Below, in pieces: positions 27,566 through 36,889 of a DNA stretch of 64,000 bases; positions within the stretch are counted from its first letter, which is position 1; each line of letters begins with the position of its first letter. Position numbers and translations under genes: made by a program. Source of the stretch: an uncultured Clostridia bacterium (GTDB taxonomy: Bacteria; Bacillota; Clostridia; TANB77; CAG-508); assembly GCA_934157035.1 (NCBI GenBank), contig CAKPHG010000005.1, positions 62,001 to 126,000 on the forward strand, in the 5' to 3' direction. Below the pieces are notes generated by a model, which did not search any database, was not told the origin of the DNA, and worked only from the letters and a program-made list of their open reading frames with translations.

Positions 27566-28087
27566 TTACTTTTGTTTTTCTATTTTTTTTGCTGCTTCTA
27601 AAAAATTATTGCATATTTCTACATTTTTTATTTTCTCTATTTTTTCTTCTTTGCTTATTATAAAACCTTTAACTGGTTCTACTTCACAAATAGCTACATC
27701 TCTAGCTTTATCTCCTATTGCATAACTTTTAGAAAAATTTATATTTAATTCTTGTTGTGCTTTATAAAATAAACCTAATTTTGGTTTTCTACAATTACAG
27801 TTTTCTTTGTAATGTGGACAATAATATATTTTATTTATTGTAATTTTTTCTTTTTTTAATTGTTCTCTCATATAATTGAATAAATCATCAGCTTGCTTTT
27901 TTGTATAATAGCCTCTAGATATTCCAGACTGATTTGATATTACTATTAACATATAACCTAATTTTTGTAATATTTTTAGTCCTTCTATTACCCCTTTTTC
28001 AAATTCAAAGTCTTCTATTTTATATAAGTAATTTTTTTCTACATTTATTGTTCCATCTCTATCTAAAAAAACAGCTTTATTTTCCAT
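27566..28087 (-). CDS. gmhB: D-glycero-D-manno-heptose 1,7-bisphosphate phosphatase
   Basis: Removes the 7-phosphate in the ADP-heptose pathway. The 173-residue HAD enzyme has the nucleophile motif VFLDRDGTINVEK, VISNQSGISRG, the zinc loop CPHYKENCNCRKPK and SYAIGDKARDV. GGAG is correctly spaced for the ATG at 28087, which overlaps the end of gmhA by 11 bases and suggests translational coupling. Confidence 0.95.
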   Translation of the reverse strand: MENKAVFLDRDGTINVEKNYLYKIEDFEFEKGVIEGLKILQKLGYMLIVISNQSGISRGYYTKKQADDLFNYMREQLKKEKITINKIYYCPHYKENCNCRKPKLGLFYKAQQELNINFSKSYAIGDKARDVAICEVEPVKGFIISKEEKIEKIKNVEICNNFLEAAKKIEKQK

Positions 28088-28655
28088 ATAATTCATTCTC
28101 CACTATTTCACAAATAATATGTATTATCATAATATGACTTTCTTGAATGTTAGGTGTTCTATTGGTTTCTATTATAATTGGATAATCGCAAAGTTCTTTA
28201 CATTTTCCGCCATCTTTTCCTAATAGTCCTACTATTTTTGCTCCTCTTTTTTTTGCTTCTATCATGGCAAGTTCAACATTCTTAGAATTTCCACTAGTAC
28301 TTATTCCTATAAATATATCTTTTTCTTTTACAAATGCTTCTACTTGCCTTTTAAATACTTCATCATATCCAAAATCATTTCCTATTGCAGTTAATATACT
28401 TGTATCTGTTGTAAATGCAACGGCTGGCAATGCTTCTCTATTTATTAGATATCTTCCTACTAATTCGGCTGCAAAATGTTGTGCATCTGCCGCTGAACCA
28501 CCATTTCCACATATATATACTTTTTTTCCGGTTTTATATGCTTCGCAAATCAATTTTGCAGTACTTTCTATATTATTTAATGTCTGTTCATTTTGTAATA
28601 AATTTTCTTTGCATTTTATGCTTTTCATTATTGACTCTTTTATAAATTCTTTCAT
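28077..28655 (-). CDS. gmhA: Sedoheptulose-7-phosphate isomerase
   Basis: First step to ADP-heptose: sedoheptulose-7-phosphate to D-glycero-D-manno-heptose-7-phosphate. The 192-residue SIS-domain protein has VYICGNGGSAADAQHFAAEL followed by VGRY, and GISTSGNSKNVELAMIEAKK. It lies between hldE and gmhB in a tight operon. Confidence 0.96.
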   Translation of the reverse strand: MKEFIKESIMKSIKCKENLLQNEQTLNNIESTAKLICEAYKTGKKVYICGNGGSAADAQHFAAELVGRYLINREALPAVAFTTDTSILTAIGNDFGYDEVFKRQVEAFVKEKDIFIGISTSGNSKNVELAMIEAKKRGAKIVGLLGKDGGKCKELCDYPIIIETNRTPNIQESHIMIIHIICEIVENELYGK

Positions 28656-28667
28656 TTGTGTTCTCCT

Positions 28668-30116
28668 TTATTCACCTTTTATTTTTTTTATTATATTAGT
28701 AGTAGATTTATTTTCTATAAGTGGACATATAACTACTTTTCCATTTCTTTTTTCTACAATATCTTTTCCCACTACATCTTCTGGCTTGTAATCTCCGCCT
28801 TTTGCTATAATGTCTGGTTGTATTTGTTTTATTATATTATAAGGTGTATCTTCTTCAAATAAAATAACATAAGAAACAAATTCTAAAGCTGCTAGTAGTT
28901 CCATTCTTTCATTTTCTGTTACTATTGGCCTTTTTTCTCCTTTTAGTCTTTTTACAGATGTGTCTGAATTAACTCCTACTATTAACATATCTCCTAACTT
29001 TGAAGCTTCTCTTAAATATCTTGCGTGACCAACATGAAATATATCAAAGCATCCATTTGTGAATACTATAGTTTTGTTTTCTCTATTTTTTAAAACTTCC
29101 TTTAATTTATCTATTGATACTATTTTATCTTCATAATTTACATCATTTTCTTTGTTTATATAATCTTTAATTTCTTCTATTGTAACAGCATAAGTTCCCA
29201 TTTTTGAAACTTCAACTCCTGCTGCATAATTTGCCATTTGTATTGAGTCTATTAAAGATATTTTATTACTTAGCCCTACTGCAAGGTATGAAATTACTGT
29301 GTCTCCAGCTCCAGTAACATCATAAACTTCTCTTGATTCACAGTTAATTTTAATAGATTTATCTTTACTCACTAACATCATTCCGTCTTTTCCTCTTGTT
29401 GTAAGTACATATTGGCAATTTGCATTTTCTAGTAAAGTTTTAGAAGCTTTTTCTATTTCTTCTTCTGTTTCCACATTCATTTTAGTTATATCTTGTAATT
29501 CTAATACATTTGGTTTTATTAAATATGCATTTTTATACTTTTCATAATTTGGTTCTTTTATATCTATAATGGCTTTAACATTATTTTTATTGGCTATTTC
29601 TATAATTTTGCTTGTATTTATAGTATTTAACAAACCTTTATTATAGTCTGATATTACTACAATGTCATAATTTGAGACATTCTCTTCTAAAATTTTATAT
29701 ATTTTATTATTTATCTCACTATTTAAGTCCTTTTTTATTTCTTCGTCATACCTAAACATTTGAATATTGTTTTGACCTATAAACCTATTTTTGACTATTG
29801 TATATCGTTCATCATCTTTAATAATAAATTTTGAATCTATATTATTGTCTTTTAATATATTTAATAATACATCGGCATTTTGGTCATTTCCAACTACGCT
29901 TAATATAGAAACCTTTTGCTTAGCTTTTCTTATATTTATAGCAACATTTGCTGCTCCTCCTAAAACTATTCTTTCACTTTGTTTTAAAAGTACTGGTACA
30001 GGTGCTTCTGGTGAAATTCTTTTAGATATTCCAAAAAAATATCTATCTAGCATAACATCACCTATAACTAAAATATTTTTTGTTTCTATTTTGTTTAGTT
30101 TTTCTACAATACTCAT
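28668..30116 (-). CDS. hldE: Bifunctional heptose-7-phosphate kinase / heptose-1-phosphate adenylyltransferase
   Basis: Phosphorylates heptose-7-phosphate at C1 and, after GmhB acts, adds AMP to give ADP-heptose. 482 residues. The N-terminal PfkB domain (about 1-320) has IVLGGAANVAINIRK and the catalytic DVTGAGDTVISYLA. The C-terminal nucleotidyltransferase (about 340-482) has VFTNGCFDIFHVGHARYLRE and GGDYKPEDVVG. Its ATG overlaps the DUF2304 stop as ATGA. The two halves are fused, as in Gram-negative HldE. Confidence 0.97.
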   Translation of the reverse strand: MSIVEKLNKIETKNILVIGDVMLDRYFFGISKRISPEAPVPVLLKQSERIVLGGAANVAINIRKAKQKVSILSVVGNDQNADVLLNILKDNNIDSKFIIKDDERYTIVKNRFIGQNNIQMFRYDEEIKKDLNSEINNKIYKILEENVSNYDIVVISDYNKGLLNTINTSKIIEIANKNNVKAIIDIKEPNYEKYKNAYLIKPNVLELQDITKMNVETEEEIEKASKTLLENANCQYVLTTRGKDGMMLVSKDKSIKINCESREVYDVTGAGDTVISYLAVGLSNKISLIDSIQMANYAAGVEVSKMGTYAVTIEEIKDYINKENDVNYEDKIVSIDKLKEVLKNRENKTIVFTNGCFDIFHVGHARYLREASKLGDMLIVGVNSDTSVKRLKGEKRPIVTENERMELLAALEFVSYVILFEEDTPYNIIKQIQPDIIAKGGDYKPEDVVGKDIVEKRNGKVVICPLIENKSTTNIIKKIKGE

Positions 30117-30481
30117 TTGTTGTCCTCCTGAATCTTTTTTTCTAATTCTTCCACTTTGTTCTTTAATAAAGAAATTTCTTGCACTAATTTTGTCGTCTTT
30201 TTATTTTCTTTTGAAAGCATCATTGTTAGATTAAATATTAAATAAAAAGCTAAGAAAATTGTAATACAAAATATCATATTTGATGTGGTTTCAAAACCTA
30301 ATAAATTTGAAATATATCCAAATAAATTAGGAAAAATTGCTGCTACTAATAAAATGATTCCTGTAAAAATCCAAAATAAAGAAAGAGAAATTTGCATTTT
30401 TCTATTTTTTATTGCTTTTAATATAACAAACAAATAAAACAATGTAATAATTATTAATACTACTCTTAATTCTATTGACAT
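30113..30481 (-). CDS. DUF2304 membrane protein
   Basis: A 122-residue protein with three to four membrane segments (about 5-22, 33-50, 68-90) and a C-terminal coiled coil KLVQEISLLKNKVEELEKKI. The pattern RKMQISLSLFWIFTGI is typical of DUF2304. These small proteins often accompany Dpm1-like GT2 enzymes, and here the stop of the GT2 gene at 30472 overlaps this start. It may help anchor or regulate that transferase. Confidence 0.88.
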   Translation of the reverse strand: MSIELRVVLIIITLFYLFVILKAIKNRKMQISLSLFWIFTGIILLVAAIFPNLFGYISNLLGFETTSNMIFCITIFLAFYLIFNLTMMLSKENKKTTKLVQEISLLKNKVEELEKKIQEDNK

Positions 30482-31206
30482 TTCTTTTTCCCCTTTCTTT
30501 TTAAGCTTATACTATCTATTATAATTGAAAGTACAACTTTTACCATGTAATCTGCACTTTTTAAGAAGCGAATTGAAGATGTTCCTCCTTGCCTTTCATT
30601 CATACTAACTGGTTTTTCTTCTATTGTATATCCATTAATTAATAAGTGTACGCTTGACTCAGGTTCTGGATATTCTGTTGGATAATCTTTTGCAAATTCT
30701 TCTATAACGCTTTTATTGGCTGCTCTAAAACCAGATGTAGGATCTTTAATTTTCTTTTTCGTACATATTTTTATAAATAAAGAGATAATATTTCCCCCTA
30801 ACCTTCTCATAAATGTAGATTGAAATTCACTAGAACTTTTATCTAAATAACGACTTCCTATTACTAAGTCTGCTTGTCCATTTATAATTGGCTCGCATAT
30901 ATTTGGAACAAAATTTACATCATGTTGTCCGTCACCATCAAACTGTATTGATATATCATATTCATTTTCGTAAGCATATTTATAACCAGTTTGAACCGCT
31001 CCTCCTATTCCTAAATTATTTATTAAATTTATATAATTTAGGTCATTTTCTTTTAATATTTTCAAAGTATTATCTTTTGAACCATCATTAATTACAATAT
31101 AATCTAGTTTTTGTTTGCTTTTTGAATTATATTGTTCAATTTGTTTGCATACTTTTAGTATATTTTCTTGTTCATTATACGCTGGTATTATTAGTAGTAT
31201 CTTCAT
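30472..31206 (-). CDS. GT2 Dpm1-like polyprenyl-phosphate sugar transferase
   Basis: A 244-residue GT-A enzyme: ILLIIPAYNEQENILKVCKQ, VINDGSKDNTL, NLGIGGAVQTGYKYA, QFDGDGQHD and VIGSRYLDKSS. It is close to dolichol-phosphate mannosyltransferase and lacks its own transmembrane anchor, which the overlapping DUF2304 gene may supply. It would make a lipid-phosphate sugar for the GT-C-like membrane proteins. Confidence 0.93.
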   Translation of the reverse strand: MKILLIIPAYNEQENILKVCKQIEQYNSKSKQKLDYIVINDGSKDNTLKILKENDLNYINLINNLGIGGAVQTGYKYAYENEYDISIQFDGDGQHDVNFVPNICEPIINGQADLVIGSRYLDKSSSEFQSTFMRRLGGNIISLFIKICTKKKIKDPTSGFRAANKSVIEEFAKDYPTEYPEPESSVHLLINGYTIEEKPVSMNERQGGTSSIRFLKSADYMVKVVLSIIIDSISLKRKGKKKCQ

Positions 31207-31228
31207 TTTTATCCCTTTCTTTTTTTCG

Positions 31229-33352
31229 TTAATAGTTTATTTTATATATTAACATTCCTAGCTCATCATATATTCTTTCAAATTGTACATTTTCTGTGCT
31301 AAAGCTTTCTAATTGTGAACTTCCAACTATATATTTTATTCCTAATTCTTTTATAGTTTCTGGATTTATTTTTATTCTTAAAGCATCAGCTTGTACTAAT
31401 TCAATTGTACTTTCTTCTTCTATTATTTGTACATATATATGAGCATATCTATTGTAGATTTTTCTATATTCTTCTTCATCAGCTTTGTCTTTTAATATTG
31501 TTTTATATAAATCAAAATTTGGATAAGTGTTTACTGAGTTTATTACTTTTGCCCCACTAGCTAGAAAATAATTTGGTAGATATTCAGCTATCCACATATT
31601 GTTTTCTTTATCTTCTTTTACTATTTTTTGTACTTCTTTGGCTACCGGTTTTTCTAGTAGTACACTTATTCCTTTTTGTACTGGGTTAACCATTGCACCT
31701 GTTGCAATAGCAATTGGAATAAGTACTGCTATTAATGTATTTTGGCTATTTTTGTTATTTATTGTTAATAATGAATATATTTGTATAAATAAAGCTAACC
31801 CACATATATATGCTTTTAAGTTACCTAATACATTTTCTGTATCAGTTCTTATTGCTATAGATAAAATTATTACACTTAATACAGTTGCAAAAATTTTAGC
31901 TATAGATGCATTGTTTATGATTTTATCTTTTTCAGTTACATTTCCCATTATATATATCATTATTAATATTTGTAATAATCCTAAAGGAACTACTGCTCTT
32001 GTTCCTGGAACCATATACATAAATGTAACTTTAGCAATAAACTCATTTGTTGGCATTAAACACCAAATTGATAAGAATATTCCTATTATTAATGCCGGTA
32101 TTAAAAAAGAAAAATGTTTTTTACTTTCTTTATTTCTAATCATATATATAATTGCTACTAACATTGGTATTGGAAATATTGAAATCATTCCTGATAACTC
32201 ACATGGATTTGATACTTTTGATGTATAAGGAAAGAAGAATGAATATACATAAGAGAATAATGCAGAAACACCCGCTCCTCCAAGCTCAAATCTCTTTCCA
32301 GGATAGTCAGTATTTGAAACAGCATTTATAACATCTTTTGACATCATATAATATCTTAGTCCTATACCTGCAATAGCTATAATCACTATTAGTATTATTA
32401 AAATATCTTTCCAGTTCATTTTATATACTTTTCTATTTTTCCAAATTATCCATATAAATATTGGTACAAATACATATCCATATGTCAACTGCCATGCTGG
32501 GTATAATATAAATATATAAGATATTGCACTTATAAAAATTCCTATTGCACATGGTATTTTTATTTTATATTTTGTAGAAGTCATAAACTTATCAAATAAT
32601 AATAATAATGCTAGACCTCCCCAAATTATATATTCTGTTATATTCCACCATTGAGTTGCTGCTGAGAATGTTATTAATATCATTCCTAACAAAGAAACAA
32701 CTTTTTTCTTATTAGTTAACAACATACACAATTCAAAAGAAACAAGCATCATTGCTATAATTTTACCATACCACATAAATGCGAGTCCCTTTGAAGCACC
32801 TAACAATATATATCCTATAAAAAATGGTTTAGCTAATAATAATATATCTAGAACTGGTGATGATGCTACAGAAAACATTTCTGTCATAGTTCCTCTTAAA
32901 TTATTATTAAAATATTTAAATTGATTTTCTTCATCTATAACTTGTGAAACCGCAATAGGCGTATTTACATTCCATTCATCACTTCTTATTGGTTGTGCTT
33001 TTCCAAATATTGGACTATAGTATTTATTTGAATTGTCATCTGGTTGAATATTAATATTATAACATCCTATAGATGAACCTGAATATTCCATAACAACTAA
33101 ATATATTAGTAAAGCTAATGCAATAATATATCTTTTTTTATAAATAAACTCATATATATTTTTTATTGGAATTATTAAATGTAAAAAAGCAAACATTATT
33201 ATACAACTGTACACTGGTATTCTATCCCAAATGTTATTTCTACTATGTATAGTAATAAAAGTACCTAATAGTATTGATAATATTATTGCTATAACTACTT
33301 TTATTTTAGTATAGTTCCCTTTTTCTATTATCTTTTTTATTGTGTTTTTCAT
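31229..33352 (-). CDS. Very large polytopic membrane protein with RSDEW motif, putative GT-C enzyme
   Basis: 707 residues with about 14 hydrophobic segments and a soluble outer C-terminal region of roughly 140 residues. The first large loop reads SPIFGKAQPIRSDEWNVNTP then IAVSQ, an acidic, strongly conserved-looking patch after the early membrane segments, as in GT-C transferases and the family I recall as DUF7657. It overlaps functionally with the Dpm1-like gene next to it, which would supply its lipid-linked donor. Substrate unknown. Confidence 0.75.
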   Translation of the reverse strand: MKNTIKKIIEKGNYTKIKVVIAIILSILLGTFITIHSRNNIWDRIPVYSCIIMFAFLHLIIPIKNIYEFIYKKRYIIALALLIYLVVMEYSGSSIGCYNINIQPDDNSNKYYSPIFGKAQPIRSDEWNVNTPIAVSQVIDEENQFKYFNNNLRGTMTEMFSVASSPVLDILLLAKPFFIGYILLGASKGLAFMWYGKIIAMMLVSFELCMLLTNKKKVVSLLGMILITFSAATQWWNITEYIIWGGLALLLLFDKFMTSTKYKIKIPCAIGIFISAISYIFILYPAWQLTYGYVFVPIFIWIIWKNRKVYKMNWKDILIILIVIIAIAGIGLRYYMMSKDVINAVSNTDYPGKRFELGGAGVSALFSYVYSFFFPYTSKVSNPCELSGMISIFPIPMLVAIIYMIRNKESKKHFSFLIPALIIGIFLSIWCLMPTNEFIAKVTFMYMVPGTRAVVPLGLLQILIMIYIMGNVTEKDKIINNASIAKIFATVLSVIILSIAIRTDTENVLGNLKAYICGLALFIQIYSLLTINNKNSQNTLIAVLIPIAIATGAMVNPVQKGISVLLEKPVAKEVQKIVKEDKENNMWIAEYLPNYFLASGAKVINSVNTYPNFDLYKTILKDKADEEEYRKIYNRYAHIYVQIIEEESTIELVQADALRIKINPETIKELGIKYIVGSSQLESFSTENVQFERIYDELGMLIYKINY

Positions 33353-33353
33353 C

Positions 33354-35207
33354 TTATTCTCCTACTTTATCTTCGATATTAATAGCTTTTTCTTCTTTTA
33401 TTATATAATCATTTACATCTAGTCTAAAATTTGGATTAAAATATGGATCTCCTTCTTTTAATATTCTTCCCCATTTTTCTTCAAATCTTCGTATTTCACC
33501 CTCAAATCTCTTTTTCTTTTCTGGTGTATTTTCTGCCCCTCTAGATTTAGATTCGTAGTGTTTTAATTCTACATATGGATTATATACTATTAAATATCCT
33601 TTTTCTCTTATTTTTAAGCAAAAATCTATATCATTAAAAGCTACTGCAAATTTTTCGTCCATATATCCGACTTCTTCATAAATTTCTTTTCTAGAAAAAA
33701 TACATGCTGCTGTTACCGCACTTAAATTTTGTACAAAGCTATCTCTTGCAAAATATCCTCTACAATCTTTATGCAATCCTTTAAATATGTGTCCTGCAAT
33801 TCCACACATTCCTATTATTACACCTGCATGTTGTATAGTATTGTCTGGATAATATAATTTTACACCTACAGCTCCAACATCTTTTCTTTGAGCATAACCT
33901 AATAAACTTTCAATCCAGTTAGGTGTTATAAGTTCTGTGTCATTATTTAATTGCATTATATAATCTCCAGTTGCATTTTTTACACCAAAATTAATTATTT
34001 TTGAGTAGTTAAATACTTTTTCTTCAAAATATATAACTCTTATTCTTTCATTTTTTTCTAATTCTTTGTAATACTCAAAAGTTGATTGTTCTTTACTATT
34101 ATTTTCAACAATAATAATTTCATAGTTGTTATATGTTGTTAAATTTAATATTGAATTTACACATACTTTTAAAGTTCCTACATGGTCCATATTAGGAATT
34201 ATTATTGATACTTTAGGATTTTTTTCTACTTCAAAATTTATTTTATAATTACCTAGAGTTATTCCGTGTTCTACTGTTCCTTTTAAACCTACTCTTTTTA
34301 AATGATCTTCTAATACTTTAATTCCAGCTTCAAAAGCATATGGCTTAGCATCTCCTGCAGTAGCCGCAGCTGTTGAGTTTGGATGTACTCTCCAGTGATA
34401 TAAAACCTTAGGAATATGTACTATTTTATCTGTAAGCTCGCTCATTCTTATTATAATGTCATAATCTTGGGCTCCATCATATTTACTTCTAAATCCACCA
34501 AGCTTGTCCATTAATTCCCTTTTAAATGTACTAAAATGGCAAATGTAATTATTTGATCTTAATGTATCTATCGCAAAATCTGGCTTAAAATGTGGATCAT
34601 ATCTTCTTCCACCTAATTTTTCAAATTTATCTTCATCTGTATATATAAATTCTACATCTGGATTTTCGTTAATACATTTTACTATTTCATAAAGTGAATA
34701 TACTGGTAATAAATCATCATGATCTAATAACGAAATATAATCTCCTGTTGCAAGTTCTAAAGCTGCATTTGTGTTTCCAGAAATTCCTTTATTATCATTC
34801 AAAAATTTATACTTTATTCTTTTATCTCTTTGACAAATTTCTTCTATTTCACTGTTTTTTTCTTTACTTCCATCAGCCAAGCAAAGTTCCCAATTTGTAT
34901 AGGTTTGATCTATTAAATTATTTACTAATTCTTCAAAAAAGTTAACTGGAGTATTATACATTGGTACAATTATACTGATTTTAGGATTTATTTTAAATTT
35001 AGTATTTCTTTGTTTTTCAATTTCATTTTGTGTAGGTTCATTAAAATATAACCACTTTTCATAATTGTTTAATTTTAGTAATTTTCTATTATGTATCATA
35101 GATTTTATTTTAACAAAAACTTTATATACACATTTTTTTACAGTTTTCCAAAATCCATATTTTTTAAAATAGTATACTGTTTCATTTTTTATATTTTCTA
35201 TGTTCAT
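33354..35207 (-). CDS. Dual-domain GT2 glycosyltransferase
   Basis: 617 residues with two GT-A domains. The first (about residues 75-310) has ISIIVPMYNTPVNFFEELVN and SLLDHDDLLPVYSL. The second (about 330-570) has VSIIIPNMDHVGTLKVCVNS, QLNNDTELITPNWIESLLGY and FNDIDFCLKIREKGYL. Proteins with this layout act in rhamnan or O-antigen-like polymer synthesis, adding two linkages. The start overlaps the upstream stop as TAATG. Confidence 0.92.
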   Translation of the reverse strand: MNIENIKNETVYYFKKYGFWKTVKKCVYKVFVKIKSMIHNRKLLKLNNYEKWLYFNEPTQNEIEKQRNTKFKINPKISIIVPMYNTPVNFFEELVNNLIDQTYTNWELCLADGSKEKNSEIEEICQRDKRIKYKFLNDNKGISGNTNAALELATGDYISLLDHDDLLPVYSLYEIVKCINENPDVEFIYTDEDKFEKLGGRRYDPHFKPDFAIDTLRSNNYICHFSTFKRELMDKLGGFRSKYDGAQDYDIIIRMSELTDKIVHIPKVLYHWRVHPNSTAAATAGDAKPYAFEAGIKVLEDHLKRVGLKGTVEHGITLGNYKINFEVEKNPKVSIIIPNMDHVGTLKVCVNSILNLTTYNNYEIIIVENNSKEQSTFEYYKELEKNERIRVIYFEEKVFNYSKIINFGVKNATGDYIMQLNNDTELITPNWIESLLGYAQRKDVGAVGVKLYYPDNTIQHAGVIIGMCGIAGHIFKGLHKDCRGYFARDSFVQNLSAVTAACIFSRKEIYEEVGYMDEKFAVAFNDIDFCLKIREKGYLIVYNPYVELKHYESKSRGAENTPEKKKRFEGEIRRFEEKWGRILKEGDPYFNPNFRLDVNDYIIKEEKAINIEDKVGE

Positions 35208-36868
35208 TATTTCCTCCCTAATCTCCTAATTGCTCTTAAAGGTTTTGTCACTTTCCAAGATAACGAATTTGTTACTCTTTGAACTTCACATGTTTTATTT
35301 GCTAATTCTTCTTCTAAAATTTTTACATATTGTTTTAAGTTTTCATTTTCATTTTTAATTTTTTGATATTTTTTACTTTCACTTTCTTCTTTAGTATGTA
35401 ACTTCCACATTGATTCTTTTCTTATTTTGGTTTGTAAAATATTATCTAATTTATTAAATAATTCTAAATAGTAAGTATCTATATTTAACTTACTGAAAAT
35501 TTCTTCATCTGATATAATTTGCTTTATTTCATTAAAATAAAGTATTGATCTATATATTATAAATTCAACAGGAATGTTTTCTTCAAACCATTCTTGGTCG
35601 TATGCATAATAATTATTATCTATATAAAAACAATTTTGAAATGTTAAATCCCATAATCCATTTTTTACAAAAGTCAATTTTTCAATTTTTTCTTTTTCAT
35701 ATTCGACTTCATATTTATCAAATACATTTTGTTCTATTTCTTTTACTGTTTCTAATTTTTGTTTTAGAAAATCTTGAAATTCTATTATTTTTTCAATAAA
35801 TTTATCTATACCTTCTTCTTTAAGTGTACTTAATAAAATCTTATTATATGTTTGAGCTGTTGTAAATTTACTTATTATCTCATTTTGTGTATATGAGTCT
35901 AATGTATTTATTTCTAATTTATTTAATAAGTCTATGTTTTTCTTTACTATTTCTATATGTTTTTTAGATACTTCGTTTACATATGTTTTTTCTACATATT
36001 CATTTTTTATTGTTGTCCTTATTCTATACTTTTCTTTTCTCATATTTGTATATGAAATAAATTTTATTGAATTATCCTCTAACTCTTTTTTTGATATTTC
36101 TACTAAAAACGAATTTGCAAAAAATTTAAAGTTATCTCTATTATCTTTTAGTAATTCTCTATAGGCTTGTATCTCGTTAAAGTTAACATTTCCACATTTA
36201 TATGTTATATCTCTTGATATATTTTCTAAGTCTGGCATATAATTTTCAGTAAATATTACATTTGTCAATTTATAATCTGGTAATGGATAATAATATTTAT
36301 AATTTAGCTCTTGATTATCTAACATTTTATCTAACTTATTTTTCGTAATTGTTAAATTGTCATTATTTGTTAACTTATATTCATTTGTACATGTTATAAA
36401 GCTTTTTATACCAAATTTATTATTTATTGCAAGTAGTATTACTCCATTTTCATTTAAATGGTCTTTTGCATATTTTATATAATCTTCTAATTTTTCGGTT
36501 ATACCTATAACTATTACATAATCAAATTTTTCATTTATATTTTCATTATATATGCTTGTGTTTTTTACTTCTAAGCATTCTTCATTTTTATATCTTTTCT
36601 CTATTATTTCAGCAAATCTATTATCTTCTTCTAAAGTTACCACTCTATTTGCTTTTTGGCATAAAAAACCTGTTATTTCTCCATAGTTTCCATTAAGTTC
36701 TAATATACTACTATTTTCTTTAAATGAATACCAATTTATAATGTTAGATCTTACTGGTGAAAGTGCTAAAACATATTCTAATTTTTCACTTTTATTTAGA
36801 ATTTTAGAATAATCATTATTTTCATTTTTTTCTATTATTTCTTTTATTTCTTCAAGAAATTCTTTCAC
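35207..36868 (-). CDS. SAM methyltransferase-like protein with C-terminal coiled coil
   Basis: About 553 residues. The N-terminal Rossmann-like part has ILELNGNYGEITGFLCQKAN, VTLEED and FDYVIVIGITEKLEDYIKYA, a plausible but degenerate class I SAM domain. A long middle region (about 230-480) follows that I cannot assign. The C-terminal coiled coil and tail LSWKVTKPLRAIRRLG are seen at the ends of many glycan-locus proteins. TTG at 36883 opens the frame, but GGAGG lies directly after it and points to GTG at 36868, which I take as the start. Confidence 0.8.
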   Translation of the reverse strand: MKEFLEEIKEIIEKNENNDYSKILNKSEKLEYVLALSPVRSNIINWYSFKENSSILELNGNYGEITGFLCQKANRVVTLEEDNRFAEIIEKRYKNEECLEVKNTSIYNENINEKFDYVIVIGITEKLEDYIKYAKDHLNENGVILLAINNKFGIKSFITCTNEYKLTNNDNLTITKNKLDKMLDNQELNYKYYYPLPDYKLTNVIFTENYMPDLENISRDITYKCGNVNFNEIQAYRELLKDNRDNFKFFANSFLVEISKKELEDNSIKFISYTNMRKEKYRIRTTIKNEYVEKTYVNEVSKKHIEIVKKNIDLLNKLEINTLDSYTQNEIISKFTTAQTYNKILLSTLKEEGIDKFIEKIIEFQDFLKQKLETVKEIEQNVFDKYEVEYEKEKIEKLTFVKNGLWDLTFQNCFYIDNNYYAYDQEWFEENIPVEFIIYRSILYFNEIKQIISDEEIFSKLNIDTYYLELFNKLDNILQTKIRKESMWKLHTKEESESKKYQKIKNENENLKQYVKILEEELANKTCEVQRVTNSLSWKVTKPLRAIRRLGRK

Positions 36869-36889
36869 TATTTTATCCTCCAAAATTTT

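Noticed and set aside
31599..32228. Plus-strand frame of 209 codons
   Set aside because: Antisense shadow of the RSDEW membrane protein, with no RBS or family motif.
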